Shown one piece after another: positions 22,756 to 36,174 of a stretch of 64,000 nucleotides of DNA (position 1 is the first letter of the stretch; every line of letters starts with the position of its first letter). The stretch is from contig OW051492.1 of the NCBI GenBank assembly GCA_932521035.1, positions 682,001 through 746,000 on the forward strand, read 5' to 3'. The stretch comes from Oscheius dolichura. Lineage: Eukaryota > Nematoda > Chromadorea > Rhabditida > Rhabditidae. The notes under the pieces are model-generated. The model searched no databases, was not told the origin of the DNA, and saw only the letters and a list, made by a program, of their open reading frames with translations. A program made the position numbers and the translations under genes.

Positions 22756-24421
22756 TCAATCCGTAGGTCTTCGATAGCTCCAATAAGCTGGTGTCCGCAT
22801 TTCATATAATCTAGAAATTGTGCGATCATACGCAAATAATTCCTCTTCGCCACTGAATACATTGGCTTTCATGCTTTCCTAGAAAAGCGAAAGTATTTGA
22901 TAAAAGAGTAAAATTACGTGGTCCAGCGTCACTTTCATATCGTCCATCAACATTCTTTGTGAATCCGTTAGTTCCTTGGGCCCTTCAGAATTCATTTGAA
23001 ATATTTCATCTATTGGTGCATCTGCACTTGCAACTAATCGTACCTAAAAAAATCTCTAGAATAGATTGATCCATTACCTTTTGATCATACAATGTATCTA
23101 TTAATGTTATTAATCTCCTAGCTTCGCTACTATCTTCTTGTTTTAAAATTGGTATGTTTCGGAGAATGATAGTGTGAAAAACACGGGCAAGTGTAAGATA
23201 ATCAGCGGCTCCACTTGCTGTACGACACACCTAAAACCATTTCGTTGTCAAGCAATTCTAAAGATCTCCACATCTGCAAATTGTATGTCGGCAACTCCAC
23301 CACAACATTTCTTAACTTCCACGTTCCTGCCAAGTATATTCAGCACTTTTGCTCTTACGGCTAAAAAAGTTAGCACTTATTCTTGCAGTGGCATACTATC
23401 ATTTTCCTTGGCTATCAACTGTTTGAAAACACGATCGCATTGAAGATCAGCATCACATTCTCCAGTAATAAAAAAATTATCAGCTGCTCCCGCAACTAGC
23501 TTACGATAATCTTTACCAGAATCTAATGTAATTGATTGACAACGTTGCTGAAGAGCAGTTTAGAAAAGTGAAGACGATAGCTTACATCTAGCATGTCAAT
23601 AAAAGGAACAAACTGATGTCTCTGTAGTCCATTTTTATAAAGATCTCGTGGAGGTCGATTTGAAGTAGCAACCATAACGAGTCCACGATCAAAGAGAAGT
23701 GAAAAGAACCGCTTGAGAATCATAGCATCAGCAATGTCTGTTACCTAAGGTTTATGGATAGCATTAGTTCTTCACATATAAACCTGGAATTCATCAAAGC
23801 ATAGAAGTTTTGTAGAAGACATGATTTCGTCTACAATTAGAGGAACTGGATCAAAAGAGCCGCGAGGGCCAGTATGATCTAATTTCAACTGATGCATTTC
23901 TATAGAGCAGTGCTATCTTTCAGAAACGAGACTTACTCTTATGAACATTTTGCATAAAACTATTAAAATGCACTCGATCTTTATCGTCGAAAGGACAGCT
24001 TTCATAAAACATATCCATCAACATAGTTTTTCCACATCCAACTGTGCCATATAAGTAAATACCTCTCGGAACACCTGTTAAATCCTATGAACCACTGTAC
24101 AATAACAGGCTGTCTACCGATTTTTGAGGCACCGGCTTGCTGCCTATAAGAAAAGAAAGCAGCCCTCCGGCATGGCGATGTGCAGCTGTTTTTTGAACGG
24201 TATATGCCGTTACCTCTTCTTGAAGATTTGTAAAATATTGAATAATTTTTGCCTAGAGAGACTAACATCAGTGAAAATGACTGAAAACCACAAACCTGAT
24301 GATCATCTTGTCTTAATTCGTTATTTTTCACTTTTTCAGTGTAAATATCTGCTACCTTTGAGAGTCTCCGTATTGAAGTGAATCCATAGTTGAGGCGAAA
24401 AGTGAATGAAACAGCTAGCAT
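22756..24421 (-). CDS. AFG1-like (LACE1/ZapE-type) mitochondrial AAA+ ATPase
   Basis: Starts [20 protein letters not shown] at 24421, a basic amphipathic leader consistent with mitochondrial import; first exon 24296-24421. Walker A is [17 protein letters not shown] near 24,050-24,010, preceded by RGIYLY; Walker B is [18 protein letters not shown] near 23,800, followed by [20 protein letters not shown] with the sensor Asn, then [10 protein letters not shown]. The last exon ends [19 protein letters not shown]1 proteins assist turnover of mitochondrially encoded respiratory-chain subunits. It is divergent from XRN2 with 307 bp between the start codons, so the two may share a promoter region. Exon boundaries in 22,800-24,290 are only partly resolved here. 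Confidence 0.87.
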
Positions 24422-24728
24422 AGAAGGGAGAAGTGGACAAAATTACACAAAATTTTACAATAAACGCCAACTAAGTAATACTAAATTACTGTGTAAATAA
24501 AGGACATTTAAAATCGACTTCGAATTCGAATTGTTGCCCAGCTGATTCTATTTAGTTTTTTGTTCTGCTCAGCATTATTTACCCTTCTTTTTATTGCAAC
24601 ATATGAACAAAAAGCCGCTTCCTTACTTCGGCACGCTTTTATGCTTTGATTACAAGCGCAGCATTATCTCCGTCGAATTTGTTACATCTATTACTTTTAC
24701 AATCGATAATTTTTCAGGAAATTTTATT
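24422..24728. promoter_or_regulatory. Shared upstream region of the AFG1-type and xrn-2 genes
   Basis: The only sequence between two divergent start codons. On the plus side an acceptor (AATTTTTCAG at about 24718) lies 11 bp before the XRN2 ATG. No motif beyond AT-richness was recognised. Confidence 0.45.
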
Positions 24729-27700
24729 ATGGGAGTTCCAGCCTTCTTCCGTTGGTTGACAAAGAAATACCCATCAGTTATTGTCAACGCAAATGAAGAA
24801 CGCCAGAAAAATGCAGATGGAGTTAAGATTCCTATAGACTGCACACAACCAAATCCAAATTTTCAAGTAAGATAACAATCATCAGCTATAGTTTTATGCG
24901 ATTGCTTTAGGAATTCGATAACTTGTACTTAGATATGAACGGAATTATTCACCCTTGTACTCACCCAGAAGATAGGCCCCCGCCTAAGAATGAGGATGAG
25001 ATGTTTGTAAGTAGCAGCTCTCTTATATTTATTCATCGGCGTTTCAGGCACTTATTTTTGAGTATATTGACAGAATTTTTTCGATTGTAAGACCACGAAA
25101 ACTTTTATATATGGCTATTGATGGTGTGGCTCCTAGAGCAAAGGTAGCTCTCTAAGAAGACCATAATACGAGAATATTTTAGATGAATCAACAGCGAAGT
25201 AGAAGGTTCCGTGCTTCAAAAGAAGCTTGGGAAAAAGAAGCATCCATTGAAGAACAACGACGTCGTATCGAAGAAGAAGGATTTCGTGTACCGCCAAAAA
25301 AACCAGCAGAAACTCATTTTGATAGTAATTGTATTACTCCTGGTACGCCATTTATGGCTAGGTAAGAGAATTTTAGACTGGTAGCCTCGTTTGTTTTTAG
25401 GTTAGCCATGGTTCTTCGATATTATATCCATGACAGAATAACTAATGACCCTGCCTGGTCAAAGATCGAAGTTATTTTATCCGATGCTAATGTTCCTGGA
25501 GAGGGAGAACACAAAATTATGGATTTCATTAGGAAACAACGTTCAAATCCGGCGCACAACCCGGATACCGTACATTGTCTATGTGGAGCCGATGCAGATT
25601 TGATCATGCTTGGTTTAGCCACACATGAGGCTAATTTCAATATCATTCGGTTTGAAGTCACCTTGTTTGTGGTTATATTTTTTATCTTCCAGTGAAGAGT
25701 TTGTCCCTCATCAACAACGACCTTGTGAACTCTGTGGCCAATATGGGCATGAGTTACGTGACTGTAAAGGGTAAGCCAGACAGGCCACTTCTATGTATAG
25801 CATTGATTTTCAGATTGGAAAATGAGGACTTGGGTCCAGAGCAAGCTGATCCTCTACAAAAAGAAAAAAGTTTTATCTTCTTACGAATTCCTATACTGCG
25901 TGAGTACTTAGAAAAAGAGCTGAGTATGCCGAATTTAACGTTTCCGTTTGATCTTGAACGAGCCATTGATGATTGGGTGAGTAATGTTATATGTTGTGCA
26001 AAGCAATCTTTCAGGTTTTTCTTTGCTTCTTTGTAGGAAATGATTTTCTTCCACATTTGCCTTCTCTTGAAATCCGTGAAAATGCCATTGATCGTTTAAT
26101 CGGTTTATATAAAGATATGGTGTATCGAATGAATGGGTTGGTTTCTCTCTAATGTTTTCCAACCATATTACAGCTACTTAACCAAAGACGGAGAAGTATA
26201 TATGGATCGAGTCCAACTCATTTTGGATGGTTTAGGGCAAGTAGAAGATACTATTTTCAGAAGACGCCAGGCAATTTTTATATCAACATATTAGGTTAAA
26301 TTTATTTTAGCAAAACGAGGAAAATTGGAAAGCTAAACGCGCCAGAATGGGTTATGATAATACAGGAAGACCAGCTCAGCGACCAGCATATGTACCACAA
26401 AGCGGTCTTCTTGCACCTATGGGTACTGCTGCTCATTTGAGTGGAGCCGAGACTCGTGGACTTGCAGCTGATGCACGAGTTCAAGTTAGCTAATTTTTGT
26501 AATGAAAATGATCGTAATTTTCAGGCTATGAATTTTGCTGAAAATGAAGAGGCTGCTAAACGATTAAAAGCAATGTTGAAAGCACCTTCTGAAAGTGGTG
26601 AAACAGAAAAGAAATCCAACAGGAAAAGAAAGCATGAGGTAAGCATTTTGCTAAATAAATTGGTCAGCTATCTGTCTGGTTACACCGAGCTGTCAAAAAT
26701 ATTATAAATATATGCCTCTGGTTTTTTTGCAGGGCAAATCAAAAAATAAAAAGAAGAAACCAGAAAATAAGAAACGCAAGGGCAATAGGCCACCCCCTAA
26801 GCAGAAACAATCGCCGCCAACACCTAAAAAACTTTTGCCTGTGCTTGAAGTTTCCATTGTCGAGGAAATTACCGTAGTTGAAGAAGTAGTAACAGTTGCT
26901 CTCGTAAAGGTTCGATTTTATGCAATATATGTTTTTTAATAGGCATAAAACGAAGGAAACTATGCACGAGAGGAGGTAGAGCGCAAAGAAATGTTAATTT
27001 TCCCTTGCGCTCTATTAATTATCAAATAAATATTTTTCTTTGTGTTCCATTGCCTAAAATTATTTTCGTTTACAGGATGTATCAGGACCGGCAGCTACGC
27101 CATTTGAAGAGCCAGAAGAACCTGTTGATGAAATTCGATTCCATGAATCCGGATGGAAAGACAGATACTATCGGTATTTTATATAAGTTTTTAAAATTCA
27201 GTATTGTGCTTCTAGTGCTAAATTCGAAGTAGGATCAGATGATATTGCTTTTCGTCGCAAAGTAGCAACTGCCTACATTGAAGGTCTTTGCTGGGTTCTA
27301 AAATATTATTATCAAGTATTATACTTTCCTTTATTTTGTATTGCTGAAATTAAGGGATGCGCAAGTTGGGATTGGTATTTCCCTTATCACTATGCACCAT
27401 TCGCTAGTGACTTTGACACTGTTAGTCAATATAAGCCGGATTTCAGCCGTAAAACGTATCCTTTTAAACCTTTGGAACAATTGATGAGCGTTTTTCCAGC
27501 TGCTAGCAAGTAGGTTACTCCTCAGTACGTTTATTTCTTTAGGCAACATTTACCTGAACACTGGCAGAAACTTATGATTGCGGATGATTCCCCCATCATA
27601 GATCTTTACCCTGCAGACTTTCGTATTGATCTGAATGGAAAGAAGTTCGCATGGCAAGGAGTCGCGTTGTTACCATTCGTTGATGAGAAGAGGCTTTTAC

Positions 27701-28828
27701 ACACGCTTGAATCAGTAAGAATTTGTTAATTTTAATTACCAATTTTCTACAGGTATACTCAACATTGACCAAAGAAGAGATGGAGAGGAATACTACAGGC
27801 CCTAACAGAATATTTATTGGCCGTCACCACGGAGCATTCGACTTTTTCAAAGCTCTATATGAAGGTGGTATGTTTACCATTTATCTGAACTCATTTGCTG
27901 CTACAATTCTTTTCTTTGTCATCCTAATCATCGTTTAGAATCTACCTCAATGGATATTGATCCGAAATTGACATACGGATTAAGTGGTAGAATTAGTGCT
28001 GATATTTCTGTTGTGATGCCCGGTGCCAAATTTGTTTCGCCGGTTAATGATGAAACTTGCCCTGATTTAGAAGTAAGTTAAATGGCAGATGTAGCTTATT
28101 GAGAATATAGGTTAATGGTGGACTTATGACAATCTACGAGGATCCTAGCTATCCAGAAAATTTTATCTTCCCAGCTTCACGCCTGCCGAATGCTACAGAG
28201 ATACCCAAAACATTAAAGCCAGAAGATTTTGTAGGGCTTCTTTGTAAAATATATTTTGCTTCTTTAGAAAGGAAATTATCGACCACAAGTAGGATTTAGA
28301 AGAGATACGCCTAGAGCAGAGCTCCATGATTCGGGCAGACGACATTTAAACCACGAATTGCGATCTCAATCCGATGATAGACATCCACGAGGACGAGGAG
28401 GTGAAATTGCTTTGTTAAAATCATAAAGCATGTTTATAGGCGGTGGAAATAGAAATTTTTATACACCACAAAATGATAGGGATGTTTATCAGAGCTATAA
28501 CGGAAGCCCTCATAGAGGACGTGGAGGTTACAACGGTAACAGTCGTGGGGGATATAGCGACGGTGGTTACAATAATCGTGGCCAGTACAATCAAGACCAA
28601 TACCAGCAAAATCAATACCAGCAAAATCAATACCAACAAGGCCAATACAATCAAGCATACGGCAGTGGTGGCGGCGGTTATGATAATGGACAATGGGGAG
28701 GGAGCGGTGGAGGATATCAAGCTAGCTATGGCAGTGCTCCGTATCCCCCATTCGAAACACCCCGAGGAGGACATCGTGGTGGAAGAGGTCGTCCGCAGTA
28801 TAACAATAATAGTGATAATAGACGCTAA
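24729..28828 (+). CDS. xrn-2: XRN2-type 5'-3' exoribonuclease
   Basis: Begins [18 protein letters not shown] in exon 24729-24866. Conserved region 1 includes [38 protein letters not shown] and [15 protein letters not shown] followed by [16 protein letters not shown], which carry the acidic metal-binding residues. A CCHC zinc knuckle ([14 protein letters not shown]) follows; this feature separates nuclear XRN2 from cytoplasmic XRN1. Conserved region 2 is present (WYYPYHYAPF-type sequence near 27,370-27,400, as [15 protein letters not shown]). The C-terminus after 28,300 is an RGG and Gln/Asn/Tyr-rich low-complexity tail with QYQQNQYQQ repeats. XRN2 degrades nuclear RNAs 5' to 3' and promotes transcription termination at polyadenylated genes. 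Introns are 39-60 bp. The family is certain. Confidence 0.95.
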
Positions 28829-28957
28829 CTTGTTCATACATATGGTCTGTATTTTGTTGATTATTTTCTACACTGTTACCAAATTATTTTTATCTTTAAA
28901 ATAAAACGTAAGTTGTTAAAACTTTATGACAATGTGACAAAATGTACAAAAGATATC

Positions 28958-29927
28958 TTAGTAGTCAAAGTCTGCCATCATATCGTCAGCTTCTAATTCA
29001 AATTGACGACGAGCTTCTTCATCATCTTCCATATCATCATGGAATAGAGCACTCGAGGGGAAGGGTGACGGCGCTTTTGGTGGTTCTTCATTTATTTTTC
29101 GGGGTATCAAAGGCTCATTAAAGTCATCCTCACTGTCGGATCGACTTGTGATAACTCCAACTGTTGTCTGAAAATGGAATATTTACAACGAGAAAGTACT
29201 CTTACGTTTGTGAGCTGTTGCGAAGTAGTTTGATTTTTCTTTGGAACGTAGTCTTTATCGCGATCCTCCGCATCGGTTTCTTCATTATTGCCAGTTGTAA
29301 CAACGGTATCACTTTTACTAAGAGATTTGAATGCTTCATCATCTCCATCATCTAAAGGCATATCCGTCCTTAGTCTGCCCATATAGTTCTATAAAAATCA
29401 TGAAGTACTAAAAACGGCCAACTGAACTTACTTTTACACGCGCTTTACTGCCAAGTTTTTCACATCTCGCAATAACGTCGTCAAATTTCAATCTGGGGAA
29501 CATACAATGACTCCAGTTTTCATATTTCTTCATCATAATATCTAGGTTATAATACTGAAACGCTTTTGCAATATAAGTTAACAGAACATACTGGATCCTG
29601 TTTTTTATCTGGTTTGTAATTCTTCATAGTTTCTAATAGAGCTTTTATACCCTAAACACAATGGTAATCAAAATAGTTAGCTACATACTTTAGGACCAGT
29701 AAGCGTGTTCTCATTCAGTTTTGGTTGCGGATTTTGGACTATGCGCTTACGCAATAACTTTTCACCCTTTTCCAATGCCTTCTTCAGAATCGCTTCATCC
29801 GAAACTAAAACTAATTCTGAGTAAACTACATCCACGGACCTTCGATAGCTTCGTCATCTCGTAGTGCTGGTTCATCGTCGAAATCTTCATTTGTAAAGAA
29901 ATCGTTCCTCTCATCGTCGCTGTCCAT
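28958..29927 (-). CDS. tipin: TIPIN (Timeless-interacting protein, Swi3 domain)
   Basis: First exon MDSDDERNDFFTNEDFDD, then an unusually short 35-bp intron, then the Swi3 core: LTGPKGIKALLETMKNYK, then MKKYENWSHCMFPRLKFDDV, then ARCEKLGSKARVKNYMGRLR. This matches the Swi3/TIPIN/Csm3 domain in order and spacing. The partner is Timeless; together they stabilise stalled replication forks and support the S-phase checkpoint. The C-terminal third is acidic and ends EADDMMADFDY. It is convergent with xrn-2 (130 bp between stops) and lies 317 bp downstream of rpl-31 on the same strand, with an acceptor TCCTTTCAG just before its ATG, so co-transcription with rpl-31 is possible. Confidence 0.85.
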
Positions 29928-30243
29928 TTACTTCTGAAAGGATTTCCATTTTTCAGTGAAACAGTCGAGTAAAAAGAATTTCTACATGCCCATAATTTGC
30001 AAACATTTTAGTTTGGCGCCATCACTTTTGCGTCAAGTTGTAAGGTCGTTGGAAGTTATTTTCGGTGCTGTACGTGCAGCCAGCCATCTTGCACTAATTT
30101 TTTCTCCGTCCAGTTTTCTGGTCAAATGTTTCCCCAGCTCCATACTTATCAAATTATTTCGCAGTTCTCTGCTAGGAATAAGGATTCAACCGATCAAAAA
30201 CAGTAGAAATACACTAACAACCATTTATTGTAACAAAAACAAT

Positions 30244-30694
30244 TTACTCTCCCTCAACGTTGAGATTGACAAGTTTTTTGAAGTTGGTGCAGGGAACATA
30301 GGTGGCAAGGGTGTAGAGCTTGTTCGGAGAATCCTCATCCTCGTTACGACGACGGTGAAGCCTGACTCGGACACGGAAAGGAACGTTTCTAAAGATAAAT
30401 GCACATATAAAATCATACAAAAAGGACTTACTTGATTCCCTTGGACCAGATAAATTTATTCAATCTGGTATCTACACGAACGTCAATGGTCTTCATTTGG
30501 TCCTTGGCAAACTTCTTAATTTCGTCGATTGCACGAGGAGCTCTTTTCTTAGCGCCACTAATTGATATTAATTAAAACAAATACAGAAAGACAACTAACA
30601 TTCCCTTGATACGCTTGTGAAGATGGATGGTGAATTCCCGAGTTATAACCTCGTTCATAGGGTTTTTCACGGTCTTTCTAGTCGGCCTAGCCAT
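30244..30694 (-). CDS. rpl-31: 60S ribosomal protein L31 (eL31), copy 1
   Basis: Three small exons. N-terminus [20 protein letters not shown], then [66 protein letters not shown], ending in a GE stop. It is full length for eL31 (about 120 residues), a protein near the peptide exit tunnel. Introns are about 42-55 bp and at the same positions and phases as in the second copy at 51808. An acceptor TTTTTTTCAG lies 6 bp upstream of the ATG. Confidence 0.95.
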
Positions 30695-31334
30695 TATTAC
30701 CTGAAAAAAAGACGATGCACATGATGAAACGCAGTGAGCGAATTTGTGAGAAATTACGAGGCAACAAATAACACACAGACGAATCGAAAAACTACCTCCA
30801 CGTCTGAGATAGGTGAAAATGAATGAGAGAAATACCGACGCTAAAATTTGCCTCTCGAGACTCAGGAAATCCCGCAATTTCTCTCATTTCAAAATTCAAA
30901 TCAAACCTTTTTTCCCTTTCACTTTGTTCTCTTTGCCAAGCGAGTATTTCTTTTGCCCGTTCCACATATTTGTCTGTTTTGTTTTCCGCCATAAAATACA
31001 CTCCATACTTCCATTTGCCACAAAAGGAAACATAGAAATAGATGTTCTTTTCATCTCTTTCTAAAATGCTTCCTTTTTTCGGCCAACTGACGGCAACGGA
31101 TGCTCTTGAGCAAACAGCTGCCGTCCCCGACAAGTAGCCATAAGAACCGCACACTGCTTGGTCGATTTTTTTTCCATAACTATTTTATGCGAGCAGCGTA
31201 TTCTTCATGAAATGCATTGTATTCTTGTCTTATCTGTCAATCTCATGTGTAGGCATTTTCTTATCATACAGTTACTTCCTCCATTCTCCCTCAACTACTG
31301 CGATCGCTAATTCTATATTTTTAGAGCCATCAGG

Positions 31335-32862
31335 ATGAGTGTTCTTTCCAATGTGTTGAAGACATCTGTTCGGGGAAAGTAAGTAAAGGTATGTGCTAAA
31401 TAGAAGATGTTTAGAGCATGGTGGTCTCATGTGGAGATGGGCCCTCCCGACGCTATTCTTGGAGTCACCGAAGCTTTCAAGGCTGATAAGAACCCGAACA
31501 AGATGAACTTGGGCGTTGGTGCATACCGTGATGATCAAGGAAAACCTTTCGTCCTTCCTTCGGTACGCAAAGCTGAAGAGACGATTATTGCAGCTCATAT
31601 GGATCACGAGTACGCTGGAATCGCTGGTATCATAAAGTTGCATTTGCTTCTCTAACCAAATACATTTGTAGGAATACCAGATTTCACTGCTAAATCTGCT
31701 CGTCTCGCTCTTGGAGAAAACCACGAGGTCTTCAAAGCTAACCGGATCACTACTATGCAAAGTATTTCTGGAACCGGTGCTCTCAGAATTGGAAGCGAGT
31801 TCCTGGTATTGTTATTTCTCTATGTTTCGACAGCCATTTTTAGGCTAAATACCTCCCAAGCAAAGTTATTTATCAGCCAACTCCAACTTGGGGTAATCAT
31901 ATTCCAATCTTCAAGTATGCTTCATTCTAATTTAATTATCAATATTTTTTCTAGGTTTGTCGGTGTAGACGTGAAGAATTATCGTTACTACGATAAGAAA
32001 ACGTGTGGATTTGATGAAGCCGGTGCTTTGCAAGATATTGCTGCTATCCCTAAAGGAGCTGCTATTCTTCTACATGCATGTGCTCATAATCCTACTGGAG
32101 TTGATCCAACAGTAAGAAACAAGCTTACGGTTAATGTATTTTTTTAGCGGGAACAGTGGAAAAAAATCTCCGAGATTTGTAAGAAGAACGAGCTCTTTGT
32201 TTTCTTCGATATGGCATACCAAGGCTTCGCATCAGGAGATGTTGATGGAGATGCATTTGCCTTGAGATATTTTGTCGATCAGGGTCACAATATCTGCTTT
32301 ACACAGTCGTTTGCTAAGAACATGGGACTGTATGGTTAGTTTTAAAATATCGATTATCATAATTTAACAATCACTGCAGGCGAGCGTGCTGGTGCTTTCT
32401 CTCTTGTTACCGCAGATAAAGATGAGGCTGATCGTGCTGCTTCACAGCTGAAGATCCTTATTCGACCCATGTACTCCAATCCTCCCATTCATGGTGCACG
32501 TATTGTGAACACTATCCTAAGCGACCAAGCTCTAAACAAACAATGGTAATTGATTATTTCGTTCAGTTGTCATTGCTCATTATTACAGGCTGGTTGATGT
32601 AAAAGGAATGGCTGATCGGATAATTTCAATGCGTTCTCAGTTGCAAGATCTTCTGGCTAAGGAGGGATCCCAGAAGAATTGGCAACATATTACTGATCAA
32701 ATTGGAATGTTCTGTTTCACGGGAATAACCCCGGAACAAGTGGCGCGCCTTACTAAGGACTATTCTATCTACCTTACAAAAGACGGACGTATTTCTGTAG
32801 CTGGAATCTCCTCTAAGAATGTGGGATATTTAGCCAACGCCTTGCACAACGTCACAAAGTAA
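31335..32862 (+). CDS. got-2: Mitochondrial aspartate aminotransferase
   Basis: Starts [20 protein letters not shown], a basic leader expected of the mitochondrial isoform. Family landmarks: [50 protein letters not shown], the PLP-binding lysine in [16 protein letters not shown], and [11 protein letters not shown]. The enzyme transfers the amino group between aspartate and 2-oxoglutarate and is part of the malate-aspartate shuttle. Introns are about 36-60 bp; intron 1 is only about 36 bp. An acceptor (TTTTTAG) lies 13 bp before the ATG. Confidence 0.95.
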
Positions 32863-33680
32863 CTTTATAATTGCTAATTTTTAATCCTGAACACTTTTTA
32901 CGAATTTTTTTTGCTTGTTTTATCGTCTTATAGGGTGAGGCTAATCTAGGTCATAGTAACATTACTTATATTCTTCCGGTGTCTATTGACCTATTCAAAT
33001 TAAATTATTGTATACCATTTGTTTGCGTGTCCTTTATGGTTTTGTTCCTTTTAGAAAATGTTTATTTCTCTATCAAGGCTAATGCGGATTCACTTGTTTT
33101 CCGCGTATGGCCATTATATTTTCCCGCCCCCAGCCTTGGACGAAAACCGATACGTCAGCAGCCTCTCTTGTGAAAGCCCCAACTTTCACAACATTGCCGC
33201 AGACTCGCACAATCGTTTGTTTTTGCCCGGTGGCTAGCAGCGCGCTGAGACCCCTTCTGTTATTCATTTTTCGTGCGCCGGTTCGCAACAACCTCTCCCA
33301 TCTAGTCCTAGTCACGTGTAAATATCTATAGTTCAAAACATTTCAATGTGTTTTTCTTTAGAAACAATAGTGAGCTTTACCAGAAATTGCAATCAGCATG
33401 AAGATTGATTCGCCATAAAAATTTACTCGCCGCAACTTCTACACTGGTCTTTTTTTAATCGAATTGTTTGGTAAACTATGAAACACTACGGGAAAGCATC
33501 CTTTCAACAAAGCGAACATGCAGCTTTCAGTCAAATCACATGCTCGCTTCACTCTTTGAACTCGTTTCACTGCGAATTTCAATTCACTTTCATCTTTCTC
33601 ATTTTCTCTTTTCTCACCACATATGATTATTAGACCTTTTCAGAATTTGACAATATTGCTGTATTTTTATATTGTTATTT
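32863..33680. other. Intergenic region between got-2 and the Ariadne gene
   Basis: 3' UTR of got-2, then a locally GC-richer block (33,100-33,300) whose minus-strand frame (85 codons) has no splice signals or recognisable motif, then AT-rich sequence leading to the next start. Probably the promoter of the downstream gene. Confidence 0.4.
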
Positions 33681-35731
33681 ATGGCGGATTTTGATGATGA
33701 TTTTGACTACAGTGATGCAGCGTCAGATGAAGACGATGATTTAGTAAGTTTGTTTATGTAGCTCCGTTTTTTCTTTGGGCAAATAAGGCTACTTTCTGTA
33801 AAAATGACCTGTTTGAACAGGATAATACAGGAAAAATCCGAAAAAAAACCAATATAAATAGCCTGGATCTTTCATTTTGCTCATTCACTGCTACCATGAA
33901 TAGCGAGTCTTCTGACTCCATAACTTCGGGGGCTCACACTGACGACTTGCAATCCGTCACAACTTCTTTGATTTCACATGTGGAAGTTACCACTCATACC
34001 GATTTTGAAACTAGTTTCTTTCATCAGGTTCCTTTTTGATTTCTTGTAGTAGAATTCATAATAGCGTACTAATTGAATTTCTCATTTCTTTTTTTTTCAG
34101 GGTGTCAGCGAAGATGATGGGATTGAAATGGAAGAACATGCCGAGTCTTCTAATTCACATCAGAAAGACAACAGCGTAATGAAATGTAAAGTAATGTCAG
34201 TGGATGATCTCAATCGGGATATGAGTGATTCAATAATGGAAGTAGTACAAATTCTTCGAATATCACAAGGAATGTGTCGGATTCTACTAAACAAATTCAA
34301 TTGGAATAAAGAGAGTTTAACTGAAAGGTGAGTCAATATATTTTATTTGCTTATTCTAGCAATAATTTAGGTACTACGAAAATCCCGACACAGATGCTTT
34401 TCTAAAAAAATGCCAAGTTATTCCAAATAAAACAGCTCCCCTCCCTAAATGCAGCACAGGAGAATGCCCCGTTTGCTGTGAAATAGCTCCTCTAAGTGGG
34501 CTTCTTTGTCACCACTGGGTTTGCTCGCCATGTTGGGAAACCTATCTCACAACTAAGGTTTGCTAAATTTGATTGATTTCCAATATACTGATGTTCCAGA
34601 TCAAAGTAGATAATACAGCAGACATCCAGTGTATTTCAAGCGGATGTACGCTGCTAATCGAAGACGAGAAGGTTCTCTTATATGTAAAAAATGAAGACGT
34701 GCAGAACTCATACCGACGCCTTATGACAAATAGCTATGTGGAGTCGAACAAGCTTACAAAGTGGTGCCCAGGAGTGAACTGTGGTCGAGCTGTCAAAGTT
34801 AGCCAGGTCGAATGTCGACCAGTTCTGTGCGACTGTGGCACAAAATTCTGCTTCGGCTGTGCACACGAATGGCACGAGCCTGTAAATTGCCGCCTTCTCA
34901 AGTTGTGGACAAAAAAATGCAATGATGATAGCGAAACCAGTAACTGGATCAACGCAAACACTAAAGAATGCCCCAAATGCCAGGTAAGCAGTGGTTGGCG
35001 GTATTCATTTATGTTATTTTGTAGGTTACAATAGAGAAGGATGGCGGATGCAACCACATGACTTGTAAAAATACAGCATGTCGGATGGAATTCTGCTGGA
35101 TGTGCCTTGGCCCGTGGGAACCCCATGGCAGCGCCTGGTACAACTGCAATCGTTTTGATGATTCAAACGCTAAAAAGGCAAGAGATGCACAAGAAAAATC
35201 CAGAGCCGCTCTCCAACGTTATCTTCACTACTATAATCGGTTTATGAACCATCAGCAAAGTTTGAAGTTGGAGAATAAACTTTACACTACCGTAAAAACC
35301 AAGATGGAGCTGATGCAGCAACAATCCATGTCCTGGATTGAGGTAGAGATTATTTGCCAACTGTTTAATAGTAATTTCTAGGTCCAATTTCTGAAAAAGG
35401 CTGTGGATATTTTATCCGAATGCAGGCGAACGTTAATGTTCACATATGCTTTTGCATATTATCTGGAAAGAGATAATCAGGCTTTCATTTTTGAAGACAA
35501 CCAAAGAGATCTCGAAATGGCTACGGAGCAATTGTCTGAATTTTTGGAGCGGGATTTGGAAAACGAAAACCTAAGCACCCTGAAACAAAAGGTCGGTTAT
35601 TTTTCTCTTCTTTTCTAAACTGATATTTTTAGGTTCAAGATAAATATCGATACGTCGATCAGCGTAGACTGGCATTGCTGAAGCATTGTCAGGAAGGATA
35701 CGAAAAGGACACCTGGAAGTTCACTCAGTAA
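33681..35731 (+). CDS. ari-1: Ariadne-1-type RBR E3 ubiquitin ligase
   Basis: Acidic N-terminus [20 protein letters not shown] is typical of Ariadne proteins. RING1 begins [20 protein letters not shown]; the IBR includes [23 protein letters not shown]2 reads [20 protein letters not shown], with the catalytic Cys in GGCNHM, followed by [20 protein letters not shown], which is the Ariadne-1 (HHARI) signature. The C-terminal helical Ariadne domain ([20 protein letters not shown] to [20 protein letters not shown]) is complete. RBR ligases form a thioester with ubiquitin before transfer and in Ariadne are switched on by neddylated cullins. An extra Ser/Thr-rich insertion is present around residues 40-110. 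All introns are under 60 bp. Confidence 0.94.
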
Positions 35732-36174
35732 CTGCTCAACGTCGTCTAGTCGTGATTATTTCTGTGTAGTAAATGTCTAACACGACATAATATTTTTCAC
35801 TGTGCCTGCCTTTATTAGGCTCTAATCTAGTTCGTTTGTACCTCTCTCGGTTACGTCTTTACTGGTTTAAATTCTTCCCACCCACTAGCAGCAATCCCCC
35901 ATAGGTTTTTACAATGTGTGTATGCTCCTTCCGTCGATAAGTTGTATATATGATGAAACAAAACGTGGTAATAAAAATCTAAAAAATGTCTTATCCATTA
36001 TTAGCTTTGCTTGTTACTATCGATCGGTTTTTATTTTCGAATTATCGTGTTATTGAATTTCGAAAATGGAATATGAGTCGCTGCAGCCGTTAGCTTGTAG
36101 TTCTCGCTCTTATTTGATATATTATTTTTAGTGTTTTGATCAGATTGTTATAGGTTTACCAACAATAATCAAAG
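35732..36174. other. Intergenic region between ari-1 and prp-31
   Basis: 3' UTR of the Ariadne gene including AATAAAAATC near 35,970, then the upstream region of prp-31. No other feature recognised. Confidence 0.4.

Noticed and set aside
33079-33336. 85-codon minus-strand frame between got-2 and ari-1
   Set aside because: No acceptor, no motif and located where the downstream promoter should be; probably chance in a GC-richer patch.
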